From Dendrocalamus latiflorus (lineage: Eukaryota > Streptophyta > Magnoliopsida > Poales > Poaceae), in contig CM029627.1 in assembly GCA_017311315.1 (NCBI GenBank), positions 960,447 to 1,024,446 of the forward strand: 64,000 bases of DNA. The letters are read 5' to 3'. The translations under genes were made by a program, and so were the position numbers. The number at the start of each line of letters is the position of its first letter. Position 1 is the stretch's first letter. The notes beneath the pieces are model-generated. The model was not told where the DNA came from. It ran no database searches and saw nothing but the letters and a program-made list of their open reading frames with translations. Of this stretch, positions 44,018 through 56,345 are shown one piece after another.

Positions 44018-45275
44018 TAGGGGTGAAAACGGGCCGGGTATTTCCCGCCCGCCCGCCTGTATTAAAGCGGGTCAAATTCGGGTCGTAAATTCGGGTACCC
44101 GGAAACTTATACGGGTATCGGATCCGAATATGGGTATTTTTTTGCGGATACGGTATCGGGTTTGGGAGGTCGGTATCCGACGGATACGGATTATCCGGTA
44201 TAATATTCGGATATTACCCGCTTAACTATTCGGGTATTACCCGGATTACCCGCCACAGGCCGCAGCGCCCGTTCGGGGCTTCGGGGCGGGCGACCCGCGA
44301 GGCCGCGATTCCAGTTTCCTCGGCCGATTCCCCAATCCCCATCTGGCCATCTCATTAGTCATTCCCTTCGGCCAAGTGCCCGATGCGGCGACGCCGACTA
44401 CCCGAGTGCCCGACGCCGACGGCCGACGCGGCGGCGCCCTTGCCCCTTGGTCTTCCCCTCCCAGCATCGCCTCCGCCCGTCCGCAGATCCACTGGTCGAG
44501 GCGGCGTAAGGCAGGCACCGAGCACGGGAGATCCGACCTCGCCGCCGTTGATTCAACCTCGCCGCCACCGGATCTACGCCCGAGTGCCCGACGGCCGACG
44601 CGGCGGCTCCCCTGGTCTTCCCCTCTGTGGACGTCCTTAGGCCGCCATCCCAGCACCGCCTCCGCCCGTCCGCAGATCCACTCGGCGATTCGACCTCACC
44701 GCCGTCGATTCGACCTCGCCGCCACCTGAACTACGCCGCCAAGTCGAGGTACACCAGATCTGCTTAGCACTTTGCTTCCGCGGGAGGAGGAGATTTGCGA
44801 TGCCGTGTCTGCGGCTGCGGTAGAGAGACACGCATAGGGGCGGGAGGAGGAGGGGCCAGCCGGAGAGCTGGAGCATGGCGGACAGCCAGAGGCGGTGTCC
44901 CCCGTGGACGAAGTAGACGCGGAGGAGGAGCGGGCCGCCGGCGCCGAGGAGGACGAGGCAGGCGCTGAATATGATTGTTGCTACGACTTTAGTACCGATG
45001 TATTGTTGCATTATGGATGTATGGAATGGTTGCATTGCTATTGTCTATGTGGTATAAAATGGTTGTTGCATCGACTTGATATCCGAATAAATATTCGTGA
45101 CCGATAGTGTCAGTATCCGTCTTGGTACGTATTTGTTCCATATTTGTGCCCGACATTATCCGTATTTGTATTCGTATTCGATACTATCCGTATTCGACCC
45201 GAATCCGATTGGAAAATGTGGGTTAGGATATGGGAAAGGTAAGATCCGATCGTATCCGACCCGATTTCACCCCTA
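44018..45275. mobile_element. Ac/Ds-like hAT element, non-autonomous, 8-bp TSD
   Basis: The ends TAGGGGTGAAAACGGG and CCCGATTTCACCCCTA match as inverted repeats except one base. The target duplication CCTGGCAG is perfect (44010-44017 and 45276-45283). An 8-bp TSD and a (C/T)AGGGRTGAAA terminus are hallmarks of Ac-type hAT elements. Both flanks carry many GGGTA/TATCCG subterminal motifs. The 1258-bp element has no transposase. Its centre (about 44250-44960) is strikingly GC-rich with an internal duplication (the GAGTGCCCGACG block at about 44402 and 44582), unlike the AT-rich ends, and may be captured host DNA. Confidence 0.88.
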
Positions 45276-45283
45276 CCTGGCAG

Positions 45284-46530
45284 GTGCTGGGAAACGGAGA
45301 TGGAACGGCCATCTGAAAACGAAAAGAAAAAAGAACGGGCCTAAGCTTAAGCTAGCGTGCAATAATAGAGGGTCGGAATCGGAGGCACGTTGCGATGCTT
45401 TCTATCAAGCAAGGCAATTGGCTGGTTGGCTCTGAGACCCTGGATGCCATGCCTTGCCTTGCCTTGCCAATGGGGCTCATGGATCTCAACCCAGCGAGAA
45501 AAGAAGAAGAAAAAAACGAAAAGATTTAAGGGGCCAGGCCATGGCCAGCTTTTTAGTTAGTGCTCCTGCTCTCTTCCTCCTCCTCGTAATCGCTTTCTTC
45601 TTAATGCGTGCCCACCGGCACCATTAAAAAACGGGGGACTACACGTTCTAGGACTCATTTGCCTGGGTTATTTATCCTTGAAGAAGACTTGATTAGATTC
45701 CAGCCTAGATCGTTAACATGCACGCACGAGGCTTCGATTCATCCCTTCATCCTTGCTTGCGTGGAGCCGATCTTTTTTTACGATTACGAAGACGACGGCG
45801 CACACCACATGCACTTGCACGCACAGGCGAGTGTGTTCTCTTGGTACATATCTAGAAAAACAGAGGATAAAAATAAATCTACGATCTTACAAAATTTTAG
45901 GTTAGCTTTTAGATGTATTCTAGCTTGGCTATTTCATCTTTGTTGGGTTGTGGCTGATGATTTTTATCTATGGCTAATGACTTTTGTCTGTACGTTTGAG
46001 TCGATAAATGACACACATGACTTTGGGCTTGGGAAGCTGCTTGAAGAAACAGTTTTGAGAAGCCACTTGGAGAAGTCGCCCTGTTTGTTTCGGCTCCCGA
46101 GCCAAAAGACCTAAAAAGCCAAAAAGAATAGGGATTGTATATGTTGGGTTAGTTCTTTTCAATTATAGTTTATGATTTTTAGTTATAATACGAGCACTTA
46201 TATGAATAAATCGATAAGACGTTTTAAAAAGACTGCATCGATAAATCACTTTCAAACGACAATAAATGAGACTTTTTGTTTGTTTGTTCTATCCCCAACT
46301 TTTTAAATTTTTTTTTGACACGATCCACATCGTATGTTAGCGTCCAAGATAAGCAAAAGACACCCCCACCGATTAGCTGCCTGACGTGCATGCATATATG
46401 TATGGTGAGCATACTTGTGATAGCAAAGCCAAGTACTAATCATTTATATCTTTTTGCTCACTTTTTGTACGACTGAAATACTACTACATGCAAATGGTAT
46501 GCTTAATGACGAACAAAATCCACTTTTGAT
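45284..46530. other. Non-genic stretch
   Basis: No gene supported. A short CCTTG tandem (about 5 copies) lies near 45450-45470. Around 46070-46140 is a GTTTCGGCTCCCGAGCC...AAAAAGCCAAAAAGAATAGG segment resembling a MITE edge. The plus-strand frame 45608-46114 shows no known domain. Confidence 0.35.
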
Positions 46531-46876
46531 CGTATTTAATATGTCATTTCTAAAAATAGCATATTCTTATACTCAATTGTAAAAATAGCACTATCTGCCA
46601 CTCGATGACCGGACAACAAGTGCCTCGGGTCGATACGTGACGCACCCGCCGCCCGGTCACCGTACAGCAGGTTCTTCGGGCCGACATGTGGCGAGACTAA
46701 TGCGCAAGGTGAGATGCCACGTGTTGACCCAAGGCACCTGCCGCTTCGTCACCAAGTGGTAAGTGTCACGTGTTGTTCGAGAAAACTGCCGTCCGGTCAT
46801 CAAGTGGCAGGTAATACCATTTTTATAGTTAAAACTGAGAGGATGCTATTTTTTTATAAATAACACATTAAATACG
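46531..46876. mobile_element. Fold-back MITE with long inverted arms
   Basis: CGTATTTAAT at 46531 is the inverse of ATTAAATACG ending at 46876. Imperfect pairing continues inward for about 80 bp on each side (blocks TAAAAATAGCA..., TGCCACT(C/T)GATGACCGG). The centre is GC-rich. No coding capacity; target duplication not clear. Confidence 0.6.
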
Positions 46877-48228
46877 GCTATTTTTGTCTCGTAACTTGGT
46901 GTACATGTCAGGACCAACGCAAGGTCGTTCTGGGATCTTTGATACTGCCTGTAACATAAAGCAGAAGCAACACGCATGATGGGTGATATGCCCTTAATTG
47001 CAGATTTACAGTAGTACTCCAGTTAAAAGTAGGCACGGGTTAGGTTGCTCCCTACGAGTAGTACAGGTCCAAGATCTTTGAGCTGATGTCCAGAGCTAGC
47101 TCGCCTCTACATGGCAGAGTAGGCAAGGGAGTTAGCCCAGGCCCTACCACCGTTTCGTGCATGCATGATTCATCAGCCTTTGTCCGTTACATTCGGCTTT
47201 CGTTTTTCTCTAAAGTATTTAATTAAAAATATAAAAAGAGAAAATTAAGAAAAAAAACTGCTATATTTTCATGAACAATGAAAAAAAAGAAAAACACATT
47301 AAAAATTAACCTATTCAACCAAAAAAACAAAACTTGGTGGTGCTCATTTGGGCTTTTTTGGGTGGCTTATGGCTGAAAAGCACTGTAGATGGCTGAAAAA
47401 ATACTGTAGCTGACAGAGTCTTATTTAGCATAATTAAATTTAAAAAATTAAAAAATATAAAAATTATGTTAGCCCATTACGTATAATACAAAAAAATACG
47501 GAAAAAAAAAGAACCGGCAAAAAAGCTCAACAAAAAATCAAAAGTTTAAAAAAAGACAAAATTTATGAATAGTGAAAAATAAACCGGAAGTCAGAAGCCG
47601 AAGCGGAGCCAAAAGCCGCATGGAAACGGGGGCTTTGATTATCAGTGTGGTCACTGGCGCACGCATGTTGCTTGTCTTATTTTTGGACCTACGCCCCTCG
47701 AGCGGAAATCATGCGCGGCTACAGCTGGTCAGCTAGCCGCAGCAGAGCAAGGCGAGCCATGGAAAAAAACGCATCATCCATTGTTAGCGAGCTGCTCGTT
47801 CGCGCTGCTGGTCTGGATCTCGTCCATACGAATATAATACTACTCGTGTGGTAATGGATGATGATGGCCCTGATTGATCGAGTAGCTAGCATTTAAAATA
47901 TGGCGAGACCAAATTTCGCGCATAGCCCTTGACCATCACTGAGATCCAAACCAAGCATGGATGATTGGACAGAGCGACACAGCCTCCATAATTTAACTTT
48001 CACCAATCTAGAGAAGAAAAACAAGCATAACAGAACAGCTAGCCTATGCGGATTGATCCTCCGGTCACATTACAATCGGATCGAAACCTAACCAGGATGG
48101 CCACTGAGGAAAGTGAGTAGTACCTTAAAATTTTTCGAAACTAAGTATTCACTTATCACTTACTCCTATAGCTATAAAGCCATAAAGTTTTTTGATGAGA
48201 ACTCTACTCAAGATCCAGAGAGAACTCA
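46877..48228. other. Non-genic stretch
   Basis: AT-rich, including poly-A-rich 47210-47580 with GCACTGTAGATGGCTG-type MITE-edge motifs around 47380. No coding feature could be supported. Confidence 0.4.
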
Positions 48229-48406
48229 GAGCGAAGCCAATATGATCATAAACCAGCGTGGTCGAACCCTGTGTGATCGAAACCAACGTTGTCGCAAACC
48301 GACATTCAATTCATTCAGAGCTAAGCCAATATGATCATAAACCAACGTGGTCGAACCCAGCGTGATCGAAACCAACGTTGTCGCAAACCGATATTCAATT
48401 CATTCA
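48229..48406. repeat. 89-bp tandem duplication
   Basis: The block starting GAGCGAAGCCAATATGATCA at 48229 repeats at 48318 with about five changes. It probably lies inside an LTR-like sequence ending near 49172. Confidence 0.85.
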
Positions 48407-48689
48407 AACAATGTTTTATGTAAAATGTACGCACCCAAATACTGATTCTAAGCTTAGGACTAAATGATAAATATATGTGCATACTAGCAGCAACACTCAA
48501 GTCAACCCATGATCAAACTCTAAGAATTCCATAGAACAATTTTAGACCACCAAGAGAAGCCATTTTGACCACCAAGCACAGGCCGGTCAGACGTCTGGCT
48601 AGTATGACATGAGTACTCGGATACTCAAAGATCACAAAACTTGAAGTATTCGAAGCCTACAAGTAACGATGGAGAGGCCAACAACCAAC

Positions 48690-48870
48690 ACAATAAATCG
48701 CTACGACCATTGATTATAAAGGCTATGACTACCACAATAGATCGCTACGACAACCGATTACAAGGGCTACGACTACCAATCACCAAGGCTTACAATTACC
48801 GAACAGATCGCTACGACAACCGATTACAAAAGTTACGACTATCGATCGCCCAGACTTACGACAACCGAAC
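48690..48870. repeat. About 60-66-bp degenerate tandem repeat, 3 copies
   Basis: ATCGCTACGAC recurs at about 48690, 48730 and 48806, with CCGATTACAA and CTACGACTA phrases between. Period is irregular. Confidence 0.6.
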
Positions 48871-49119
48871 AACGACCACGTACTGAAGCACGACCATTCC
48901 GTGATCGTTTTGCTATGCTTAACAAACCGTGATCGTTCTGCCAATTTCGCACAATTGCCGATCAGACCTCCCGATCGAATCGTCCGATCACAAAGTTGTA
49001 AACTTCGAATATTCCAGTACCCATAGTCAGACGAACTCGTAAACCACAAAGTCGTCAGACAAAAAGCGATATTTTGCAAAATCCTCAAAACCAAACTCAA
49101 CATCCACATATACTCTAAT

Positions 49120-49172
49120 CTAAAAATTAATTACTCATCATAATAATCATAGAGTAACCTTCATATGTTCTC
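49120..49172 (+). repeat. 3' end of a degenerate LTR related to the solo LTR
   Basis: AATTACTCATCATAATAATC through CTTCATATGTTCTCA parallels the last 40 bases of the LTR at 40138-41942 (ATTACTCATCATACACACGG through ACATGGTCTCTCA). The matching start was not found. Confidence 0.45.
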
Positions 49173-50100
49173 AACAAAACCAAAAGCCCAATTTGGCGCC
49201 AGGAAAGAACATCCCGCCGACAGGTGAGCACGCATGGCTGCATGAGCCGACACGACAGTAGTATGTGCATATATACATCTCCATCAGGCCGCCGTTGTCT
49301 CCGGCAGACACAGTAAAGGCAACAGTAAACAGCCAACGTACAAAACTAGCTGCCTCCTCCTACTACCAGAAGCTATTACTTACGAGCAAATAGGCTCGGC
49401 CTTGCCGGATTGCACAGGGACAGACAGGCAAAGATGCGCCCTTCCGCCGCAGGGACAAGCCAAGGATAAGAAGCTGTTAAAAAACAAGAGATTCACACTC
49501 TGAAACGTCGCAAAAATGCAAGTTTTTTACACGGTCATGACGACCGGCGCCACCGACCGCATCCCGGTCCCCCAACTCCCAAACCACCTGCACAGGCAAG
49601 CCGCAAAGGATGGTCTTTCTAAGCGTGTGGGCAGTACTGGACACGTTTCAGCTTCGCCGTAAACAAAGCCCTGCAGTTCGCCGGAGGCAGGAGCAGTGCC
49701 GGGCAATGAGGCTGCAAGTTCATGATTCCGTACGGAGCTAAGTGATTTCCTGTGGGGATCGAGATCACCGACAGGTCATCGTGCCGGAGTTCAAGACGAC
49801 AGAAGAATCATTACGGGCCTTGTCTCGCAGATACGTGCATGCATCAGACAAGCGCAAGAACGGGGTCTGATCTCCAGCTCAAGCTTGTGACCCACATGAT
49901 TCCTTCTGAATCTATATATGCACTGAAAAATCCATTCGGCCGGCTAATGTATCTTGTGTTCTCGACAGAATTACAGATGAGATTTGCACAGCAGTAGCAC
50001 AAAGTGACAATTAACACAGCACAGGCACACACACACACACACACGTGCTGCGGGTCAAGGAGAGGTCGATCGATGATCTCAAGGAATGCACACTGGGCAT
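49173..50100. other. 3' flank of the DUF1218 gene
   Basis: No gene seen. A (CA)n microsatellite lies at about 50026-50044. The part next to 50100 is probably the 3' UTR of the minus-strand gene. Confidence 0.45.
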
Positions 50101-51705
50101 CTACATGCGGGTCATGCCGATGCCGCTGTTGTTGACGATGGGCGGTGGTTTGGCGGCGACGTCGCGGGCCTTGGCGTAGAAGAGGTAGTGCAGCTCGGTG
50201 AGGAGCGCGGTGAGGAAGGTGAAGGCGGCGCCGGCGGCGAAGACGCCCTTGCGCAGCATCGCGCAGCGGGGCGGGCCGCTGACGAAGTACGTGGCGTACT
50301 TGGTGTGGTACGCGTTCCGGACCGACCCGGCCAGCAGGCACAGCTCCGCGATCACGAACGTCAACCTCCATTCATCCATCATCCAGAGGAAAACACAGCC
50401 ATTCCAGTCAGTCACGTTGCAAAAAAAAAAAAAAGAGAGAGAGAGAGAGAAAGTGAAGCAGTCTAGCTGATGAATGGATTTTGTAGCACGTCATGAGCAT
50501 TAAACTCTGAACTTACAGCCCATGACGCATAACTCGTTACTAATTGGTACTATAATCAAGACCAACGAAGTCAGCAAGCTATCTTTTTTAAGATATTCAA
50601 TTAAAAAATAAAAAATAGAATAAATATGAAAAACGCCGATAGATCTCTGCAAATAATGCAAAGGGAAAAAAGAGAGTAAAAAATCCGTATTAAGAAGCCA
50701 ACGTATTTCAAACAACTTTTAGCTTATATAAATTAGAAGCAGAAACCATTATTGTTTGGAAGCTGGTACGTTGATTTAGATAAATCCCCACTGCATGTGT
50801 TCGTACTGTCTCGAGTCGGGAACTCTGAGAATAACCCAGCTCCTGTTTGTCAATTTGCTTATATGATTCAGCTAAGGTTTTATCACATTACAACATAGTA
50901 TTTCCCTTCTTTTAGAGGCACAAATTAAGTTTTGTCACGTCCGAGAAGATATGCAAGAATCCCTGTGTGCCAGAGAACGAATTGAAACCTATCCGCTAAA
51001 ACCTATCCCTGTGTGCAGAACCTACCTACCCCATGAGCTTATCGAAATATATGGATTGGAGGTCTGAAGCTTATCATGAGTCACGACACAAACTTGCTAG
51101 TAATAAACTGATCGATCAGTTCAGCACAAGGTATACGACCGCAAAAAACCTAAATTCCAGGGGCGTAATTGCACAACGAACAAATAATTGCCTGGTTCAG
51201 GAACCCAAGAAACAACCAGTATTTGCGAACAGATCAAAGGGAAGCATGGAATCGGATTGGGATCGAATTGTTGTTACCAGCACGCGATGAGGCAGACGCC
51301 GGAGTAGGCGCGCCACCGGCCCGGCGAGAGCGCGCGGCCGCAGCAGAAGCACCTGGTCGCCGCCATCACCACCGCCTGGCTGGCGAGCAGCAGCAGCAGC
51401 GCGGCGATGCCGTATCCCGTGGCCGCGTCAGAGCCGTACACGCAGTACGGCCGCCCGGGGACGTCGACGTTCACGTAAGCCTGCGCTTTTGCCAAACCGC
51501 TCGATCAGCTCCTACTCTACATCTATCAAACTTCTCCTGACCATGCGACGTACGGGTGCTTCTGATTAATTAAACGGATGGAATTAATTGAGCTTTGTAT
51601 GCATGGTAGGCTCACCATGCTCCGGCGGTGCTCGGCGCCGATGGCGAGGACGAAGGCGAGGACGTCGAAGACGAACACGACGGCAACTATGATTATGGAG
51701 GCCAT
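50101..51705 (-). CDS. DUF1218 four-TM membrane protein, three exons
   Basis: Exons on the minus strand are 51705-51616 (30 codons), 51480-51278 and 50365-50101. Introns are GT...AG and the reading frame is continuous over 185 aa. Predicted membrane segments are about 3-22 (IIIVAVVFVFDVLAFVLAI), 54-71 (GIAALLLLLASQAVVMAA), 90-111 (SGVCLIACWLTFVIAELCLL) and 138-158 (GVFAAGAAFTFLTALLTELHY). Cysteines lie at C43, C74, C76, C77, C93, C97, C107 and C132; the first-loop YCVYG and the CFCCG after TM2 are typical of DUF1218. In Arabidopsis some members (MWL proteins) affect lignin in secondary walls; whether this one does is inference. The ATG 51705 is chosen because exon 1 then begins directly with a hydrophobic signal-anchor. 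The large intron 2 holds a poly-A/(GA)n tract close to its 3' end. No lesion was seen. Confidence 0.88.
50417..50452. repeat. A-tract plus (GA)n microsatellite in intron 2
   Basis: About 14 A followed by GA repeats on the plus strand, which is a (TC)nTn tract on the transcribed strand. It lies roughly 55-85 bases upstream of the exon 3 acceptor and may add to its pyrimidine tract. Confidence 0.85.
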
Positions 51706-52204
51706 GGGATCGATCAAGATCAATTAGCTCTGGATGAGAATTTGTGGAGCAAGCAAGCTAGGAGGAGCTAGCTAGCTAGCTCACTTTCCTTTCGCTGGCA
51801 CTTGGCACGAGAGAGGAACGAGAGAGATGGGCATCCGAGGAAAGCTAGGCTACTGGAGGGAAGGTGATCGATGATGCACCACCACTGCTCTGACGTTGAC
51901 GTGCCTCATCTCACCCTTCGCATTCGCCGGACTCGGCTGTACTGCCTTCCTCCTGCGGCTGACGCGTGGGCCCCGCCGCGATATTCGTGTGTGAACCGCG
52001 GCCATCGGGATGCGATTATGATATGTTAGGTTAAGTTTCCTTGTGGGCGAAGAATTTGGCGATGCAGCTGCCTTTTCGCCATTACGGTACCACGAATGAT
52101 GCGGTGTCCACCTGACCTGGGTCACTCAAGGCAACGGGGCAAGCAGTGTAGCTTGAGGTGCAGCTTGCTATGCACCCTGCGATGGCAAAGCGCTACCGGA
52201 CTGG
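51706..52204. other. 5' flank of the DUF1218 gene
   Basis: Intergenic. Contains a CTAGCTAGCTAGCTC run near 51768 and the likely minus-strand promoter. No TATA box could be assigned with confidence. Confidence 0.4.
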
Positions 52205-55200
52205 CAACCGCTTCTGACGGCCAAAATTTTTCCTGATGGATCCGCAAACCACCGTTAGGAATATTAATATTAGTGGCGAGTTTATAACGCCGTCAGGAAA
52301 AACATGTAATTTTCTATCGGTTTTGGAAATAACCGTCAGAAAAATGCATTTTAGCGTCGGTGTTTGGGTGACCCGTCAGCAAAATTGCCTTCACTAGGAC
52401 AAAATCCCTATCTCCGTAACCATGGCTTTCGGCCACGAACAGAGCCTACCATAGAGCCACCCCCAGCGGCGGCCACCATGAGGGTGAAGGAGGTTGAGGA
52501 AACCGAGGAGTTGGGAGAGCCGAGGGAATTGAGGAGCCAAGGTGCCAAGGGAGCTGAGAAGTCGAGATAGCCAATGGGACCGGTAAGCTCATAGACCCAG
52601 CTAGGTAGTTGAGGGAGCTCACGAGACCGGCAAAGCCTACAGACCCGTGGAACCCGTAGATCTAGCGAGGAAGAGCCCTAAGCCCACTAGATCCAGCAAG
52701 GATTGGCGAGGAGCCCGTAGATCCAGGGACGAAGAGCCCTGAGCCCACTAGATCCAGTGAGGATAGGTGAGGAACCCATAGATCTGGTGGGGAAGAGCCC
52801 TGAGCCCACTAGATCCGGTGAGAAGCCCACCAAATCTAGCGGGGAGCCCACCAGATCTAGCAAGAAGGAGCCCCAAACCCATTAGATCCGTAAAGAGGAG
52901 CCCCGAACCCACCAGATCCTGCGAGAAGAGGACCTGTTGAGCCCACAAATCCAACAGCGCCCCTAGATCCGGCGAGGAGGAGAGGAGACAACTGTAGATC
53001 TGATGAGGGGAGGCACCGGGAAGGCGTCAGACCATGAGGGAGGTGAGTGGCGGTGGCCAAGATGGAGAGGCGAGGGAGGCATCGACAACGCTGCGGGGCA
53101 TTACTCCGAGTAGGATTAAGGGATCACAGGTACCGATAAGGCTGCAGGGGATGAGGGTGATGGTTATGAGGACCAAAGTGAGGTGGACACCCTATATGGT
53201 AGTTGGGACGAATAGGCGTCCCACTGAGTCGAGCAGACGAGTTATAGGATACATGTTTCGTAGCTTTTCTATTTATATAATTGTATTAAAGACCATAGGC
53301 CTACATGGCAAATGCTGTAATAAAGAGACAGTTTCTATATTATTATTCTGCTACGTGATTTTGGTAAAGACTTATTATTCGTTGAAGCAGTATTCTACTA
53401 AGCAGGCAAATAATAATCTGTTGTTTAAGTGTGATTACCCCCAGATCAATGATACGGGGCGTCGCATTTGCGTCTTTGTGCCGTGTGTTCACACATTCAC
53501 ACATACACGATCTGTGACTTCCATGTTTTTCTCTGACCATGTATTGCATGTTTTTCTTTCAGTGCTCACGTATTTGTTGTGGTGAACACATTCTAGACTG
53601 AGTCATATAGATACATGTCTGTTTACTAAGCACATAATTACTTAGAGAGGTTTAATGAAGATTTGGAATAACAAAAGAGGCATGGATGATACAACACCAT
53701 ATTACCATTTTCTATGTTCTTCATTGATAAAAGAATATATTCAATTATTATAGAAGAATATATGAGCTCTGTATCGAGGCATCCCATTCCATGGGCACCA
53801 ACAAGATTTGGGGAAGCACAAGTTTTTTTGTGCCATTGATCATTTATTTTCCAAGTCTTTGTTTTCTGACCATGTAACTAGACATGTGTTTCTTCTTTCA
53901 GTGTTCACTAAGAGATATTCAAATGGTCACATGAGCAGTCTACCAACTCTATCTTGTAAGTCTCCAAGTTACATTCTAACAATCATTTTGTTCAGTTGCA
54001 GTAATTTTTAAGTTTGGATGTAAGTGATATATAGATTTCAAGCATAGTTAATGTTTTTGCCATTCTTTTTTCTTACCTGAAATCCCAAACATGTATATAA
54101 ATATTGTATATGTCTGCAATTTGTAGTACTAAATAGTTCAACATGGTGATGATGCCCATTGGAATTTTAGTTTTCAAATAGCATAGTGTTTAGCGCCTTT
54201 AGTGTCAAAATGTTTGTTTTAGTTCATATGGCAATTTATGGGTGCAATTAGATGCTTGATTAAAAATGCTCTCATGGTAAATTAACATTTCTAAAGAGTG
54301 CATCTAAATCTCTTCAACAATCTATTTATCGTTTGAAGTTATTTGAAGCCTAATTAGGTAAGTAGAAGCTGCATCATGAACTTGGATGTTGGTCGATGCT
54401 AACGACAAGTCAAAGCTGTGAAGCTGGCCGCGTCCCACTGAGGTAATACAAGGTATATAACTAATTCTAGGAAACTTTTGGTGCCATGAAATATCTAAGT
54501 TTTAGCTATGGACAGCGCTTGATGCTATATAAAATTGTAGTTATTCCTATTGCTAGAGATAGCCCCCAATTCTAAGTCATGCACTAGTATGTCTGAAAAG
54601 TCCTTAGATTTTATTGTCTAGCTGCTGCTTTATATTGACTTGGATTCATTTGTGCTGAAATTGATCTGTAGTTTCTTAATGAGAATTTAGACTTCATTAT
54701 TTTTGTGATGTATATGTATATATTGTGTGAAGCAAAGGTAACGATTGCAGAGAAGAGATTACAGTTCGGAAGTCGCCAATACACTATAAGTAGTTTTTTT
54801 TCCCATGTTGAGAAACCATCTGAAACTCCTTGAATTGTAGTTTGGACTGATAGGCCGTATGCATGTATGGGTGACAAAATATAAGATTTATGCTTTCATA
54901 CAAGGATAAGATGGTGCTGGTTAGATAGTCGACTTCGCCTTTCCCTCTATAGTTAATTATTGTCTTTTTACTTTTTTTTTACACATTTCATGTATGCAGC
55001 CAATGGAAATGAATGTACAACTTCATCTGGTTGACTTGGATTCTATTATTTATATTTGTTGTATTGGTGCAGACATCCGTGATTACTGCCCAGTTTACTT
55101 TTTCCCTAGATGCACACGAGTTTGTTGTAAATACTTTGATTCATGGCTGTGGTACTTCTGAATGAGGTTTCTTCTCTTTCGTTTATTGCAGGTAACTCCA

Positions 55201-56345
55201 TGATTGAGAATGGCTTACATTCATGGATACTGCAATAGCTCTTTAGGTTTTTCAGGTGTGTTGCTTGCTGCTCCTATCGTTGATGGTCATGGTTGCTGCT
55301 ACTATCTGTAGTGCATTGTAAATATGCTTTGGTTGTTTTGAATGTTGTGTTAATCAAACTAGACCTTAGTATACACTCAATGTTTCAAATGCATTATAGT
55401 TGGGTTTAGCTCAAAGTACTTTTAAGTTTCTTTTCCCCGTCATAATTCAGACATCCTAAGTTCCTAACTGTACCCGTGGGGCGAGATTTGGTTTGACAAG
55501 TGCTGGAACTTTGTAACCAGCCTGCATGAGGTTACACGCAGATGCTATTTAACGCATTGGTTTTGAATTTCTTCATGTTCAACCCTCATTGATCAAGTGT
55601 TGTTTTTCCATATGTACACTGCACCTTGTGATTACTAATGAAGTGATGAGTGCAAGTTTACAGCTCAGCTGTACCATTTTGGTGCATGTGCTTATGATGT
55701 ATGTGGTGTCAATTGATTATTCATATTGACATAACTTTTCATTAAAGATGCGTGTATAGATTAGCTCTTATAGATGGAAACAGTTAAATTAGTGTGATTT
55801 TATTGTATTTATTTTTTGGGTTTACCCTTTGCTTTTTCCTGACGGTATTATTGAACCCGACAGGGAATATCGCATGCCCTGGTGGCGCTAACCGACAGCA
55901 CATATATCCGTGACGGTTTGCCGTCAGGGTTATGTCCACTAGAACCTAACGTGGGAGCATTTCCCTGTCGATGGCCCTGTTCTTTTCAGCTTCGAAAAGT
56001 CGCTTTTCGGCTTTTCTACAGGAACTAGCTTTTAAACGGAGAATTTTTTCAAGATAAGGTCTACTAGTTAATTATAGTACATACTTTACTGACTTCATTT
56101 ATATCGGCAAAAACCGCACGTGAGTTTCTGTTACTCTGTAATCTCTCATACAAACAGCCTAAAAGCCATGAGCCGCAGCCAAAAAGAACAGGCCCGATGA
56201 TGACCGTCAGAAAATGCCGTTGGGAATTATTGTCCTATCAGTCAACCGTCAGGCACTTTATTTTTTCATGTCCTTGTTCTCCTCACGGCTATTTCCTGAC
56301 GGTTCTCCGACAGAAAATTTTTTCGCAACGGCTATCCGTAAGTTT
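52205..56345. mobile_element. DNA-transposon-like block, CCGTCAG subterminal repeats
   Basis: CCGTCAG/CTGACGG motifs, often followed by AAAA, cluster at both ends. The left cluster is near 52214, 52291, 52332 and 52374; the right cluster near 55841, 55910, 56198, 56241 and 56298. None was seen in the 3.4-kb middle. Clusters of short subterminal repeats in both orientations are typical of CACTA elements in grasses, but no CACTA terminus or 3-bp duplication was identified. About 52600-53000 is a degenerate tandem of GAGCCC(A/G)(C/T)TAGATCC(A/G)G(C/T)GAGG phrases, also common in CACTA interiors. No transposase was recognised. A MITE is nested at 55973-56195. Confidence 0.5.
55973..56195. mobile_element. 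MITE, same family as 5635-5872, TSD GAT
   Basis: 223 bp, from GGCCCTGTTCTTTT to AAAAAGAACAGGCCC, flanked by GAT at 55970-55972 and 56196-56198. It shares its interior with the 5635 copy (GGTCTACTAGTTAATT(A/G)TAGTACATA, then TTTATATCGGCAAAAA, here split for length). It is inserted in the right subterminal part of the 52205-56345 element. Confidence 0.7.

Noticed and set aside
45608..46114. 168-codon plus-strand frame
   Set aside because: No recognisable domain or promoter context; likely chance.
52391..55940. CACTAG motifs near both ends of the CCGTCAG block as possible CACTA termini
   Set aside because: They are not inverted relative to each other and lie inside the subterminal repeats, so they cannot be the element ends.
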